Shown in pieces: positions 1 to 11,750 of a stretch of 64,000 nucleotides of DNA (position 1 is the stretch's first letter; each line of letters starts with the position of its first letter). The position numbers and the translations under genes were made by a program. Source of the stretch: Gymnopilus junonius (taxonomy: Eukaryota; Basidiomycota; Agaricomycetes; Agaricales; Galerinaceae); assembly GCA_015501075.1 (NCBI GenBank), contig JADNYJ010000041.1, positions 186,001 to 250,000 of the forward strand. The letters are read 5' to 3'. The notes under the pieces were generated by a model. The model did no database searches. It saw only the letters and a list, made by a program, of their open reading frames with translations, and was not told the DNA's origin.

Positions 1-822
1 TTTTCTATTGTTGATGAACAGCATCTTCTCACAAGAAGCCAAAGCTATCATGCCCGGCCATCTCCCTGTAGAGCAAGAATAGAGGATTTGAATGAGTTGA
101 AAATGTTCAAGCATGGCATGCAGACAAGCGTGGCCTACCTTGGCCAATAGATCCACGGAAGAAAGAAAGTATGTAGGGCAGGAGTTACATATCGTGGGGC
201 GTAATGCATACTTTGTGACTTTGCAGTGTTTGATGAACGAAGAGGCGCATTTCATCTCGAGTTAAGAAGACCAGAGGTGCCACGATGTTAAACCGTCAAG
301 CATATGCCTGAGAAAAAGTAAATTTGTTAAAGCGCGTTCCCACCTCCGTTACGTACCCACTTTCGAAATTTACAGTTGGGAATGTTGATGTCACATCTTC
401 ACCTGGACACGTCAAGCATGGCTTGTTTGAAGCGTGTTTTATGAGAAAAATAATACGTGCGCTGTACAAGGCGCGTTAATTAGATATCTTTATGGGAAAA
501 GACGCGCCTGCACGGGGGATGTGAGAGAGGGGGAGGTGGGGGTTATCATCAGGAAGTCACATATTTGTGACGCACGTTGTGACAGCGATGAACAAGCCGG
601 AGTCTGACTCTTCCTTTGATATGAACAGCAGCTAGCTCATTATGGGCTCAGTAATTGAAAGAACTAGTTCGATGACGTTGGAACGGTTCGGTCCACGTAG
701 GTGCGTGTCTCACATGCAACCTTGCTTCTTGCTTCTTGCCGAGCAATTATATTATTTACATCTTTCATAAGCAAGATTCTTCTTCCGAGGTCGTGCACCC
801 TTCTTCAAAGTACACGACTATC
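1..822. other. Left-edge intergenic region
   Basis: I see no exon with conserved sequence on either strand and no tail of a gene entering from the left. The last ~100 bases are the probable promoter and 5' leader of the SDR gene that starts at 823. No TATA box is obvious. Confidence 0.5.
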
Positions 823-1839
823 ATGGCTACTAGTAAAGCCTCGCAAGATACCCGTGTCGTTCTCATTACGGGCTGTTCAAATGGCGGGATTGGTGCCGGA
901 CTGTAAGTTCTCGACATTGTTGCTCAATTCTTGGCCAAACACTAATGCCTTCAGCACAGAGCAACTGAGTTCAGCCAGAACGGCTTCCTCGTTTTCGCGA
1001 GCGCTCGTTCGCTGAGTTCGATGTCTGAACTTGGAGACAATATCCGCAAGTTAGAATTGGACGTCACCAGTGACACGTCCTGCGAAAATGCAGTCAAGAC
1101 AATCTACGCCGAAGCTGGCCACATCGATGTATTAGTTTCGAATGCTGGCGTCGCCAACGTCGGTAAGGACGGCGTCTGATTCATACTGGCAGGTTGACGA
1201 GCTTTTTTGCTTAGGCGCCCTGCTCGATATCCCACTTGAAACTGCCCAAAAGGTTATGGACACGAACCTGTATGGGACAGTCCGCCTCGTCCACCTCATC
1301 GCTCCTCAGATGGTGAACCGAGGGAGAGGGCTAATCGTACCCGTTGGTTCGACAGCAGGAGAGCTTTCCGTCCCGTTCATGGGCTACTACAACATCAGCA
1401 AAGCAGCCCTTCATGCCTACTCGGAAACATTAAAGGAGGAGCTGCGTCCTTTCGGAGTCAACGTCATGCTTCTCGTCCCTGGCACGGTCATTAGCAAAAT
1501 TGCCGATGTAAGCCTAATCTTCCTCCGATCCTGATAGTGCTCAAATCATACCCACAGAACGAGGCTAAACGCTATGAAACCAATATACCTGATGATTCGT
1601 TCTACCGGGGATATAAAGAGCAGATGACGCACGTTCTGTACTATGGTCAGAATGCCAGTCCATGGCCAACCGATAAATTTGCCAAGGCGGTCGTACGAGC
1701 CGCCCTGTCCTCAAGCCCTCCAACATTCCTGCACTTGGGTGGTACCACCACCCTCTGGGCATTCCTGAAGTGGTTACCTCGCCCGATGGCGCTCCGAATG
1801 ATCTGGAATTCCACCGTTGGAAACGTTACCAACAAATGA
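823..1839 (+). CDS. Short-chain dehydrogenase/reductase, AYR1-like
   Basis: Four exons (823-902, 960-1162, 1215-1507, 1558-1839) give a 285-residue classical SDR. The cofactor-binding motif TGCSNGGIG lies near residue 16, VSNAGV forms the NAG element, and a serine in VGSTAG precedes the catalytic YNISK. The TGCSNGGIG form is typical of fungal NADPH-dependent 1-acyldihydroxyacetone-phosphate reductases, which act in ether-lipid and phosphatidate synthesis at the ER or lipid droplets. That assignment is family-level inference, since many fungal SDRs of this group have unknown substrates. All three introns are GT-AG with consistent phases, and the start is the first ATG before the Rossmann motif. 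Length is normal for the family and nothing is broken. The next gene, also plus strand, is an acyl-CoA oxidase-like flavoprotein. Confidence 0.85.
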
Positions 1840-2757
1840 ACCAGGTACCTTTAGTCACGTAGCCCAACTTCCGTTCACCTTTACGAGCCTGTCAAACCGT
1901 TCCGTGTAATACGTTTTACCGCATTTTTGAAAATTTCTGGCCGTTACACCGTTAGTGTATCGAACTTCGGAAGCCTGGCTTGAGAAAGTCATACATCGAG
2001 TCGAGTGCTTGCTATCGTAGGCTTTTCGCCGGTTCTGAATCTAAGAATATGGTGACCAACCTCACCATGCAGACGCCCTTCTCCCGAGAGCTATTGATAT
2101 CACTTCTTGTGAGAGAATACGCAGCGTTGATCAGCCATTCTTGTACTTCATTTCAAGGTATGGGTTTTACGGTGTTTCTTTACCAGCTCGTCTACAAGCT
2201 CCGCTAGGTCTGTAGGACAGCAGTTCGCTTCCATTTCCCCCTGGAATTTTTGATAATCAATCCCGTTGATCATCTGCAAACAGATGACCCGCGAAAGGTA
2301 AAACTGAAGTTCAAAAATCAATATGATTGGCTTCGAATCTTACTGCGGGCTTCATGGCGGAATCATTCTCAAGCCATCTATGTATCAAAAAGAAGCTCAA
2401 TTTCCACAATCAGCTACACTGTTGGAATGAATCTCTGGCGCGAGTCGCGTGACTTTATGGAAATTATTTCCCATGCAAGTAAGTACCAGCTGTGCTCGAA
2501 CAAAAGTTCAAACGTTCCAGGATTCCAGACAGGAGCCAGACCTCGATTACTACCGTCATGAGCGCTCATCGTCATGTTGATCCATCAGTTTTGTATATGT
2601 GTCTCATTTGATTCTGATCTAACCCTTCGTCAAGTTGATAGCATGATGGTACCACTCGAGAACAACAAGGATTTAATGCTCAGTATCATCCATCGTCTAT
2701 TACAACATACATATCTTTCCTGCACGACCTCTCTTCTCTATCACTTACCAAAGCACA
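1840..2757. other. Intergenic region
   Basis: About 0.9 kb between two plus-strand enzyme genes. Short open frames near 1980-2207 and 2250-2561 show no conserved motif and I do not call them. The part close to 2757 is the presumed promoter of the acyl-CoA oxidase-like gene. Confidence 0.45.
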
Positions 2758-4836
2758 ATGCCTCTTCGTCTTCCCCCTCCGATTCAATTTCCGACTGCTC
2801 ATTTACCTCGCACAAAGGAGTTCCGATATGTCGGCGAGGAAGCGTCCTACAAGGATCGTCTCAATCTTGCACACAAGCGCGCAGAATTGACGGCCAAAGC
2901 TCACGGTAACTCTTGGCTCGACTTGACTTCACAATTACTCAATTTCAATCCAGGACCTCAAATCAACGACATCCTGACATGCTCTGAGAAATTCTGGAAC
3001 ATGCATATCGATCCCATTACCACTTTGGACGGAGCAGCGGTTGGCTTGTGGACCTTGCAGATAAATCTCGCCGGAGGTACTCTGGCTGCATTCGTTCCAA
3101 ATCGTCCAGACCTGGCTACTTTATGGAAAAAGGTGCTGGACTTCGAAGTCACGTAAGCACTAAAGTCCCTAGATAATGCTAAACATTCAACCAATCAAAC
3201 GTTCCTCTGTAGGATTCATTTTCTACTTACGGAACTTGGTCACGGGCTTGATGCTCGAAGCATTGAAACTGTCGCTGAATGGATTCCCGGAGGGGGCTTT
3301 GATTTGCATACTCCAAATGATCAAGCTGCCAAGTCCGTTTCTCTAGATTATATCGCCCCAACGTTTAATTAACTTGTTTTTTTAAAGGTTTATGCCTGCC
3401 AGTCTTCCTGCGGGGAACCTGCCACGCGTTGCCATTGTCATGGCGAAGCTTATGGTCGAAGGTAAAGACCATGGAATTCGACCTTTCCTCGTTCCATTCA
3501 ACGATGGGCAAGCAATGTGCTCTAATATCACTTCTCGGTGAGCGGCCCCTTGGACCAAGCCGTGCGTTTACTTATGTTCACGCCATTCTTAGTCCTCTTC
3601 CTACTCCATTGGGCAACAAACCCATGGGGTATTCAATTACCTCATTCAATCACGTCAAACTCCCTCAGGAGTCTCTCCTTGGGGATTTGAGTCCCGCTTC
3701 TGATCCCCGAACTCATTTCCTCTCTGAGATTTGGCGCATTGGGATCGGGTCTATTTGCCTCACTTCCGTTGTCATTCCTTCGTTGAAGGTAGCAGCATAC
3801 GTCACTGCACAATATAGTAGACGCCGGATGATCACCACACCCCAAGGCCGCATGGTCCCCATTATCTCCTTCCGAACACAACAAGCGCCGATATTGCATG
3901 CTCTTGCACAATCTGTGGTTCTCGAAGCCTTCTTCCAAGACCTTCGACGTCACTTTACCACCAGGGACGCAGCCACCTTGGTACAGCGCAATGCTTTGTC
4001 GACAATATTCAAGACAATTGCTATTGCCCACTGGAGACAGTCGAGTATGAACCTCGCCGATCGTTGTGGCGCTCAGGGCCTGTTTGCTCATAATCAAATC
4101 ATTGCCTTGCAGGTAAGCAACTATGACGATTCTGACCTCCTTTATTTGAAGGCTCAAAATTCTGTTTGATTTAACTTCCAGATGGATATCCGGGGCGTCA
4201 CTATTGCAGAAGGAGATATATTGGTTCTGAGTATTCGTCAGTATTTTTTAACATTGTCTGGGAGACATGGTATTCTAAGGAGTTCTTGCACTAGGACTTG
4301 CGAGCGAGTTAATTCTCGATCGCTACCAGGTGGCTCCTCCTAGCCTTCCGAACTCCTTATTAGCAAAGCACGAGCAAGGGTTGCTCATTCACATGAGGAA
4401 GACCTTGGCAGAATTTGGCGGCAATCATCGTAGCGAAGCTTTCAATAACAGGTTGCTGACACGCAGTGTGGCGCTTGTTGAAGCAATTGGGCATCGCATG
4501 GCGTACGAAGCAGCGTTTTCTGCAGGGGTCGATCCTCTCATCCTGCGCTTATATGAAGCAGATGCTATACTACGCGACATAAGTTGGTATAGTGAAAATG
4601 GACTGGCGACTAAAGAGAAGACACAGAAGGTGGAGGAAGAGATTCTGACTTCGCTATTTCCCAGTCTAGACCAACTTCTAGAACATACAGGTGTTGAGCC
4701 CTACGTCTTCGCTGCAATAACCACGGAAGATTCTTGGAAAAAATTTGTCGCCGCTCTGCCCGTTCTCAGAGGAAACGCTTTCGTAGACCCTCTAAATCCC
4801 ATGGCTTCCAAAACTCTCATCAAAGCACGCCTATAG
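2758..4836 (+). CDS. Acyl-CoA oxidase/dehydrogenase-like flavoprotein
   Basis: Seven exons (2758-2905, 2954-3152, 3213-3332, 3388-3537, 3593-4112, 4182-4236, 4295-4836) give about 577 residues. The first intron (48 nt) is a multiple of three, so it could also be read through; I remove it because it has normal splice and branch signals. The order of elements matches acyl-CoA oxidases: an N-terminal helical part, then TELGHG followed by FDLHTPN and KFMPAS (flavin and substrate region), and a helical C-terminal half with an EGD motif holding the usual catalytic glutamate. Acyl-CoA oxidases pass electrons from fatty acyl-CoA directly to O2, usually in peroxisomes. The family's C-terminal GGHGY loop reads GAQGL here. 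No clear SKL-type PTS1 is present; the protein ends KARL. It may act on a modified acyl substrate, but the substrate is unknown. Confidence 0.8.
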
Positions 4837-5204
4837 TCCTGTAGGCTTATGTTACTCGTTAAGGTAGATTTATCTACGATCACATCGGATATAGTAGACT
4901 ACAGATATCGACTCGTGGATGTACGCCAAATTTACTACCGCCTCGGAAACAGAACTCCAATATACTCTGATGGGTTCGACCAAGTACCAGGCTCCTCATC
5001 CCAAAGATTGATCATATTTTGATTGATATGAATGCTTTACATTGCTGTACTCTCACCCCGATCTCCACAGCATACATGTGTGCACGTAAATAATTGATAC
5101 GTTAAGCGTTTATTGATCTCTGCTGGGAAACAGTTCCAGGCATATCCAACGGTACTTAAAGCAGATTTCTTCTGCATCAGTACTGAATTGCTTCACAATC
5201 ACCC
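4837..5204. other. Intergenic region
   Basis: About 370 bases between two plus-strand genes. It must hold the terminator of the acyl-CoA oxidase-like gene and the promoter of the methyltransferase-like gene. No further coding signal is visible. Confidence 0.45.
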
Positions 5205-5992
5205 ATGCCATTATCATTACCATACGTCAAGATTTTCGTATCTGGCCTTTCTTCCATTGCGTACTGGCGTGCATTCACGCCCCCAAATCCTCCTGCCCAA
5301 ATGAAAGCAGCACCATTAGACGGCATCTTTGGACGAGTAATTCGCCACCTCGCCTTTACATCCAAGGTAGTAAAATAATCATTCCAAAGAGGCAGTTCCT
5401 GATTTACGTCCAGATCTTAGTTTGTTGGTCGCTAGTTTGCCAGGTGGTATTGATCGCCGCCCTACACTCTCGTAGCCGGAATCCGGACTTATCGGAAACA
5501 GCCTTGACCTTGATATGCCCTAACCCAACTATCGTAGAACTGGGGCATTTCCACTTTCAAGTCACACGAATGACGCCCGGATTTGTTGTCGGATGTGCAA
5601 TGATGATGACCATGGCCCTGGTGCGCCTATGGTGTTTCCGTGCCCTCGCGGATTTCTTCACATACGAAATCACGATCCTCGAATCACACAAACTCATTCA
5701 GTCAGGGCCATACGCTTACGTTCGACATGCATCTTACTCTGCCCAAATACTCCTTACTGCAGGTGTTTACATCGTGGGATTTTCTGACGGGGGTTGGATC
5801 ACCGAATGCCAAATTACGAAGGGCTTGGGATTCTATTTTGTTTGGAGTTATGTCCTTGCCTCATCGCTAGGAATGTACGGGCTCTACAGAAGAGGTGAAA
5901 TTGAGGACCGAGAGCTGCAGAAGGCATTTGGAGACGAATGGGTTAAATATAGTAAGAAAGTGCCCTATAAGTTTATCCCAGGTGTCGTGTAA
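5205..5992 (+). CDS. Isoprenylcysteine carboxyl methyltransferase (ICMT) family protein
   Basis: Two exons (5205-5366, 5414-5992) encode a 246-residue integral membrane protein. A hydrophobic N-terminus is followed by the TPPNPP segment common in fungal members. Several membrane helices follow, then the SAM-binding element SGPYAYVRHASY and a C-terminal EDRELQKAFGDEW/PYKFIPG block. ICMT enzymes methylate the carboxyl of prenylated C-terminal cysteines at the ER. Agaricomycetes carry many divergent paralogs whose substrates are unknown, so I claim family membership only. The RHP motif of classical members reads RHA here. The start is the ATG at 5205, because the frame through TPPNPP is open from there and the 47-nt intron joins in phase. 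Confidence 0.8.
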
Positions 5993-6066
5993 CTTAATGT
6001 TGTCGACGTTATTGCTCGACCTCTTCGCATACATCCCGAATGCCATAGACAATCAAAGTTTTCCCT

Positions 6067-7159
6067 TTATGTTGGCGCATTGCTCTGCCGGAGAGCACTT
6101 CTCCACAGGGAATGAACGGCTTCCCAATAGCGCCTTGGATCCTGCTTTGCGTGAGAGACATGCTGAGTCCCGATGTACTTTTCAGCCACGAAAGGCATCC
6201 TTCTTTCAGAGAGCACTGACAGATGTCGCTCCACGGAGGTCCAAGGAACCATGGCGTCCGCGTCGGAATAAATATACAGTCGTGGACTTTCGTCGTCACT
6301 CCCAGGTAGTAGTCTAGCTTGCCCCAGGTAGTTATGCAGTAGAGGAAGAAGAGGGGGATTGTTGAGCGCCTTATTATAAATCAAGTAATAGGCGACATAG
6401 GCGAAAGTCAGAGGAAGTCGTGCTAAGGACTTTAAGATCGGGGACTTCATTGCAAGGGTAAAAGTAGTCATTATCGACTCGTAGTCGTTAAATCCAGGTG
6501 TGGAATCGATTATGAACGCCGTTGTAATTGTTGGAAGAGTTGTGAGCTTGGGACCGTAAATCGCATCGAGTCTTCGCTTCAGGAAACTCGCTAGTGTCAT
6601 TAAATGGATTGCCCCGGCTGGAGGAGAAGATCAAAATGAGTTCAATTCTCAAGAAATGAAGAGGTTTCTACTCGCCATTCGAAATTGCATGAACAGTAAT
6701 CCATTTGTTGGATGGGAAGTATTGTACAATTTGTCGACGAGCATGTTAATTACTGGACGTAAATTTTTTTCCTACTGAAGATCAGATCTAGGGTTCAGAA
6801 ATACCCTATAAAGCTGCTTACCTTTCCAGTCGAGCTTGCCCACATAAACGAAGAATGAGATTCCACTAGTACGATGCTGCTTGTCGGAAACAGTGAACGA
6901 TGTGCATCCACATATTTTCTTAGCAAGGATAGAGGTGCATCCACTTCTCATGCAGTCATGTTCAATTAGAAGTGAGTGTATATGGCTGACTGACTCACTC
7001 CAGCCCAATAGGAGGATAACCCTTACATGCACAGTCAGACCTCTGAATGACTTCAAGTGAACAAATGACTTACGAAGGTTCTAGCCTTGACTCCTCCCCT
7101 CCCGCCTCAACAGACCCAGGAAAGATATGAAAACCTAGTGCGGACTGCTGTGGTGACAT
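6067..7159 (-). CDS. TMEM53/DUF829-like alpha/beta hydrolase, with a frame break
   Basis: Five minus-strand exons can be traced: 7159-7074, 7021-6999, 6943-6822, 6771-6676 and 6617-6067. They carry the TMEM53 family landmarks: VILLLGW near the start, LRKYVDAHRSLFP, the nucleophile-elbow region HAISNAG, and a C-terminal IYSDAD/MVPW/SHAKQDPRRYW block with the charge-relay Asp and His. Members are predicted serine hydrolases, often at the nuclear envelope or ER; the fungal role is unknown. Two oddities exist. Exon 4 (near 6700-6725) needs one extra base to pass from LRPVINML into the HAISN frame. The last intron (6618-6675) fits only with a GC donor. Exons 1-3 splice cleanly, which argues for a real gene with a base-level error rather than a relic. 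Confidence 0.65.
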
Positions 7160-7802
7160 GGTCGTTGCAGGTACGAGAATTCGTCGACATAATTACTTGA
7201 TAGATTCCTTTATCCGTGATTACCAGTCAGTACAGCTTCACGTTGCATCACTATTAGACAATGCCCGATGAGCGCAGGACCCGGGAGAAAAATTAAAATT
7301 GAACCACCTCACGGTTGAGCGTCATGCCCCTGATTCATCGCGGCTGTGGCGATCATTTATCACTCATCATACATCAAAGAATCAGCCTCAAATACGCCTT
7401 CCAATGCATCTGAGCTGTTGACGGATGAGATTCATCACGACAGCCTGAGATACATTCTTTGAGCTTATGTATGGTATCTGCGTGAGATTCTAAGAATGAT
7501 TCCGGTCACACCCAGTCTCCAAAACTTGATTCCGTGAGTACCGAAGCCTTCTATCGTCCAATACTGATGGATAGTTTTATTATGTAGTGCTTTTCATCTT
7601 GGCCTGCGATCAGTGGAGCGTCGTACACACAGAACTGTGAAACCCGTTCTCACGTTGGAATGATTTACATGTGGTGGGGGGGTAATCGGCCTGTCCATTC
7701 GTCTTGGGCGGAAGCCATTCACCATTCGGAATTTTCCAGAAATGAACGATATCTTCCAAAACGATAATTAAGATACATCATCAACAATGAATATCTATAA
7801 GA
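7160..7802. other. Intergenic region
   Basis: About 640 bases. It includes the promoter of the minus-strand TMEM53-like gene at its left end and the 3' flank of the ketoreductase gene at its right. No exon was recognised. Confidence 0.45.
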
Positions 7803-9310
7803 TCATTTGCGAGGCTCAAGCCAACCCCTAGCCTGGAAATCGGCTAAAGTGTCGAGGAAAATGACCTCTTTAGTTCTATAGGTATCACCGAAGATACGCT
7901 TGCGTTTCGCAGGGTCGTAATTGATGGAAACTGTCTTATCCACGTCAGGGTTGCCGCGATGTATTATGCCAGAAGCAAAGAGTTCCGGTCTGAGTGTGTA
8001 TAGTACATCACCTGTGAGCACAAAATATCAGATTAAATCTCGGGAATAGGAGGGAGTCAGGAACTTACGTGTCTCTTGATAGGTAATTGCGCCTGAAGAT
8101 GTTCAGCGGTACATGAGTCTCGTCGTCTGGCATATGAAGAATGAATGAGAGCTTACCAGACGATGTGATGATTCTCTCTCCGCCAGCCTCATCCGTGCTC
8201 AGCGCAAGGACATGGGTGGTAGCAACGTCGCGCACGTCAACGTATGCATATGTTGACTTGAGATCGTCATCGGACTTTTCGCTGCTCGTCATGTCCCACC
8301 ACCTAACCAGGGAAGCGTTCAGGTCGGCTGGAGTTTTCGGGTCAAGAAGTGTCGGCTGAGTAATGCCATTCTGTTAGTTTTCCAACATCCTACAGATTAA
8401 GAGTCTTTGCTCACTCCTAGAACCTATGAGTTGACTTTATATGAGTAAACATTCAGCCAGGTGCAGTCAAATAACTCACCAGAGGCGGATTAATAATCAC
8501 TAGGTCCCAGCCGATTTCAGCCTTATGATCATTGTATAGTTTCCATACAGCTTTTCAACTACATCGTAAGGACATTGAAAAGGATTTATGAAAGGGTACC
8601 CACCTTTCTCAGCCAGCACCTTCGACACAGTGTAATGAAATATGGGGTGAAGATCTTCGGCCTTTTTCCCTGGTGGGACATTTATAACTTCATCGCCCCA
8701 GTTTTCTTCATTGTAGATAGCTGGCTGCTTGACGCTGCGGTCGACAACGGCGGCGCACGAGGATGTGACGACGACCCGTTTGACTTGTGTTCTAGCAAAA
8801 TGTAAGCCGACGATGAAGAAACCCCTTGAAAGAAGGCCATACCCAAACTTTACTGCGCTTCTGAGGATGCTAGTGGTACCATCTACAGCCACTTTAACAA
8901 AGTCTTGAAAAGGCTAATTAGCATGATTTTCCAATTATCTGGCCAGTGGTACATACCAATGGGCTCTGCGCTGAATACATTCGCAGGTGAAGCCATGTGT
9001 ATGATGGCATCTACCTTGGTAACTGCGTCATCAAAAGCACCTTCCTATCATGACCAGCATCATCATGAGCTACGGCCTGGAAGCAAGCAACTGAGCTTGC
9101 CTTGGTAATATCTTCAACAACGAGCCATTGGACTTTATCGCCGTAAGGTGCGAAGTACTCCCGCACTTTCTTCCCTCTGTCGAGCGAACGGAGCGCGCCA
9201 AGAACAGTGTAACCTTGTTCGAGAAGGAATCGGACGACCCAGATCCCGATGAAGCCGTTGCCTCCTGTGACGAGAACACGCAAACCCGCATTTGATTTTA
9301 CGATAGGCAT
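7803..9310 (-). CDS. NAD(P)-dependent extended SDR (dihydroflavonol reductase/GRE2-like ketoreductase)
   Basis: Nine exons in phase give 357 residues: 9310-9101, 9044-8957, 8903-8843, 8791-8604, 8550-8480, 8423-8415, 8370-8157, 8092-8069 and 8011-7803. The protein has the extended-SDR Rossmann motif TGGNGFIG, a VEDITK segment, the serine strand VVVTSSCAAV and catalytic YTVSK followed by AEK. This is the architecture of dihydroflavonol-4-reductase, cinnamoyl-CoA reductase and yeast Gre2 enzymes, which reduce carbonyls with NADPH. The fungal substrate cannot be read from sequence. The first intron uses a GC donor (9045-9100). Exon 6 is a 9-nt microexon encoding the conserved V-L-G. Every phase closes and no frame break is needed, so the gene looks functional. 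Confidence 0.85.
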
Positions 9311-11111
9311 AGCCTGCAGGAAAACGACTCAGGGTGAGTTTGATGAGGACAGAGCAGAGTAAACGCTCACGGAGGAAGGCGCAGCGCTATTGCAGCTTTA
9401 TATCAGGTAAAGGATCCTTGATGGCTGGCCTTGACTTTCAGTCTATCAAATGATGAGAAGGTGCGAGTACGTCCAAGATCGGAAATTCACGTCACCTAAA
9501 TCAAGCCCAGCAGGATTATCGACTCATCACATCGCGCCCGAGCCGGGTCATCTTCTCAGTTCTTCTCAGTAAGCCGTCCATTTGAATCATTTTCCTTCAT
9601 TCCTTATCCAGTTCTTATCGGGGAATTTATTTGGATAATCCTATTTGAAGCAGAAACTGTCTTTGACCCCGTGGAGGTTATTTCGAAGCATGATGGATCC
9701 GAAAGTATGACTCGTAAACCTCCCATCAACAGCAAGATGAAATTCCATCGCGTGTAAAATTTTCTGACAGAGCTAATTAGGATCTCTGGTGAAAAAATAA
9801 GATGACTGGCAACGCACCACTTGTGTAAGAACCCCCAAAATCCAGCAATAAAATAAAACGGTCGTGTTGACCCAGCCAGTGGTAGGTGAATAATCTACCG
9901 CAGCTGGAGAGCAAGCCAGGCGTGAACAACTAATGGATCTCAACCTCCAACTCGCTCTTGCTGGCAAACTGAGGATGCCTGAACGTAGGGTAATCGTGAC
10001 GGCATGCAGGCTGTATATTCAATACAAATAATTATTAAGACAGCGTTGAGCCAGAAAGGAAAAACTAAAGGCGAACCTTACGGATCTCCATTCCATGGTG
10101 TTCCATTCTCCCTTGATTCGTCTGAGCCCACCTGAGAGTCATAAGGCGCAGCGAGAGCGGGAGGGAGAGCGACGCAACGATTCTGAGACGTCGGATACGT
10201 GTCAAATGCGCATCCACCAACGCCTAGCTCATCAAAAGGGAGAAAGGATCCGAGCAACGTTGGGCGGATTGCACAGTGCAAGCCAAGCGGTTGGAATCGG
10301 ACCGAATGTGACTGCGGGAAAATTCTTCCTCGTGACCGGTCCCTTCCTTTTTCTGCTCTACCCAGAATGGGACTCTTTGGGGACCATTTGAAGTAATGGA
10401 CCCGAAATTATGTTCATGAATATGCTCTCGATGTCTGTCGCGCGTTCTGTTTCATTTCCTTTCTCTCCTCTTTTTCTGTACTGGACTTATCAAGAATTTA
10501 AGTACTCTTTATTAGCGATGCCACCGTCTAGCGCGCCCACCTTGTTGCTATAAGCACTAGGTGAAGCGACTTTATCCATTTGCAAAAGATAATGCCTCGG
10601 CTTTCCTTCAACCTGATCTCGTTGATGATATTTAATAGTCCTGCCAAGGTATGTACGTAGTCATCGGGTTGTCCCTATACTTCCATGCTTATTCCTCCTT
10701 CAACTCTTCTGCGTCAGGATTTTGTTAAATGAGAGCTAAGGCGCAACTATGGCGGGATCTATGAGGCATAAGTAGGATGACTGTATGTAAGAAACTCTCC
10801 ATACTCTATTTTTGCTATCTAACTACTTCTTTCAAGTTTTTCTTTTTCGTTTCATTACTCCACGACGGGAGCTCCATTCGTGTTGTTAGACCAAGGCCGT
10901 CTTTCCCTTACACTACCTCTACTACTACTACGTGTGCTCTATTGAAGGTGATTCTTTTGATACATCAGTGCCACTAACTTCAATCCTTTTGTCGTTGTGT
11001 GACCACACATTTTATTGACTGACATGCAAACTTTATACAGCAAAGCCTGAGGAGGGGAAAATCTATGGAATAGCAATACATGTATATAGCCTTGGGAGTA
11101 AATCATTGGTA
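9311..11111. other. Intergenic region
   Basis: A 1.8-kb stretch with no exon I can support. Overlapping open frames near 10078-10396 on both strands have skewed composition and no motif. The left end is the promoter of the minus-strand ketoreductase. Confidence 0.4.
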
Positions 11112-11750
11112 TCATAAACACAAAGATAATCTGATGAAAAAATAATAATATAGCCAGAGAGACGAGAATAAAAGGATGACAAAAAGACGCGTAAAAGTTA
11201 ACGATACAATACCCCAAGACAAAAAGGCAGATAGAGGGTTTCTAGCATTCCCCGCGTCCTCAGTTTGACCCTCTAACAAATCCCTATAACCCTCGTAGCC
11301 AACAGCAGCTACCATGAATGCGGATGGGTCAGAGTCATCCACGTGCACATGTTGATCGAGTCCCAGCGCGTCTTGAGGAACTTGACCTTGCGAGCTATAG
11401 AACTTCGAGAACTAAACCCATTCGCTGGTCAGTCGAAGACTATCATCGAATAAAAAAGGCATACTAACATCCTTATGGCCACCGTTGTCGATGTCTAAAT
11501 CACGGAATGTCGGGTAAGGACTGAATGAATTAGCATCCGAGTCACTCAGTTCTTGGTTCATGCCTTTCTTGTTTTCAATACTGCCACTATAGACTGAGCA
11601 GGGAGATGGTGGGAGAAGGCCGAATGAGTTAGCGTTGTTCCCTTGTTGGTTCAAGCCCTGGAACCCGGGGTGTCTCGCCATTTTTGAACTATAGATCCAT
11701 TGTGGGTCAGTGGAAGCCCATCGCCAATTGAAGAAACTTGGGACCGACAT
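11112..11750 (-). CDS. Orphan coding stretch, possibly a distal part of the HMG-box gene
   Basis: Two adjoining minus-strand open segments read as one protein if an intron with donor GTTAGT is removed near 11400-11470. The first segment runs from an ATG at 11750 and is rich in Asn, Ser and Pro. The second continues through HVHVDDSDPSAFMVAAVG into an acidic stretch. Composition resembles the C-terminal tails of the HMG-box proteins at 33-37 kb. I found no splice path joining it to the HMG-box gene upstream, whose own frame closes at 12387. It could be a separate small gene, a missed 3' part of that gene, or a relic. The far C-terminus becomes hydrophobic and is probably not translated as drawn. 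Confidence 0.35.

Noticed and set aside
701..1015. 104-codon frame over the SDR start
   Set aside because: It is a shadow of the SDR gene: it reads exon 1 and intron 1 in another frame.
823..9310. A defined secondary-metabolite gene cluster
   Set aside because: No PKS, NRPS, terpene cyclase, P450 or cluster regulator lies among the five enzyme genes; kept only as a weak grouping in the findings.
9773..10977. Several open frames of 60-98 codons on both strands
   Set aside because: They overlap each other, have skewed composition, lack motifs and show no splice extension.
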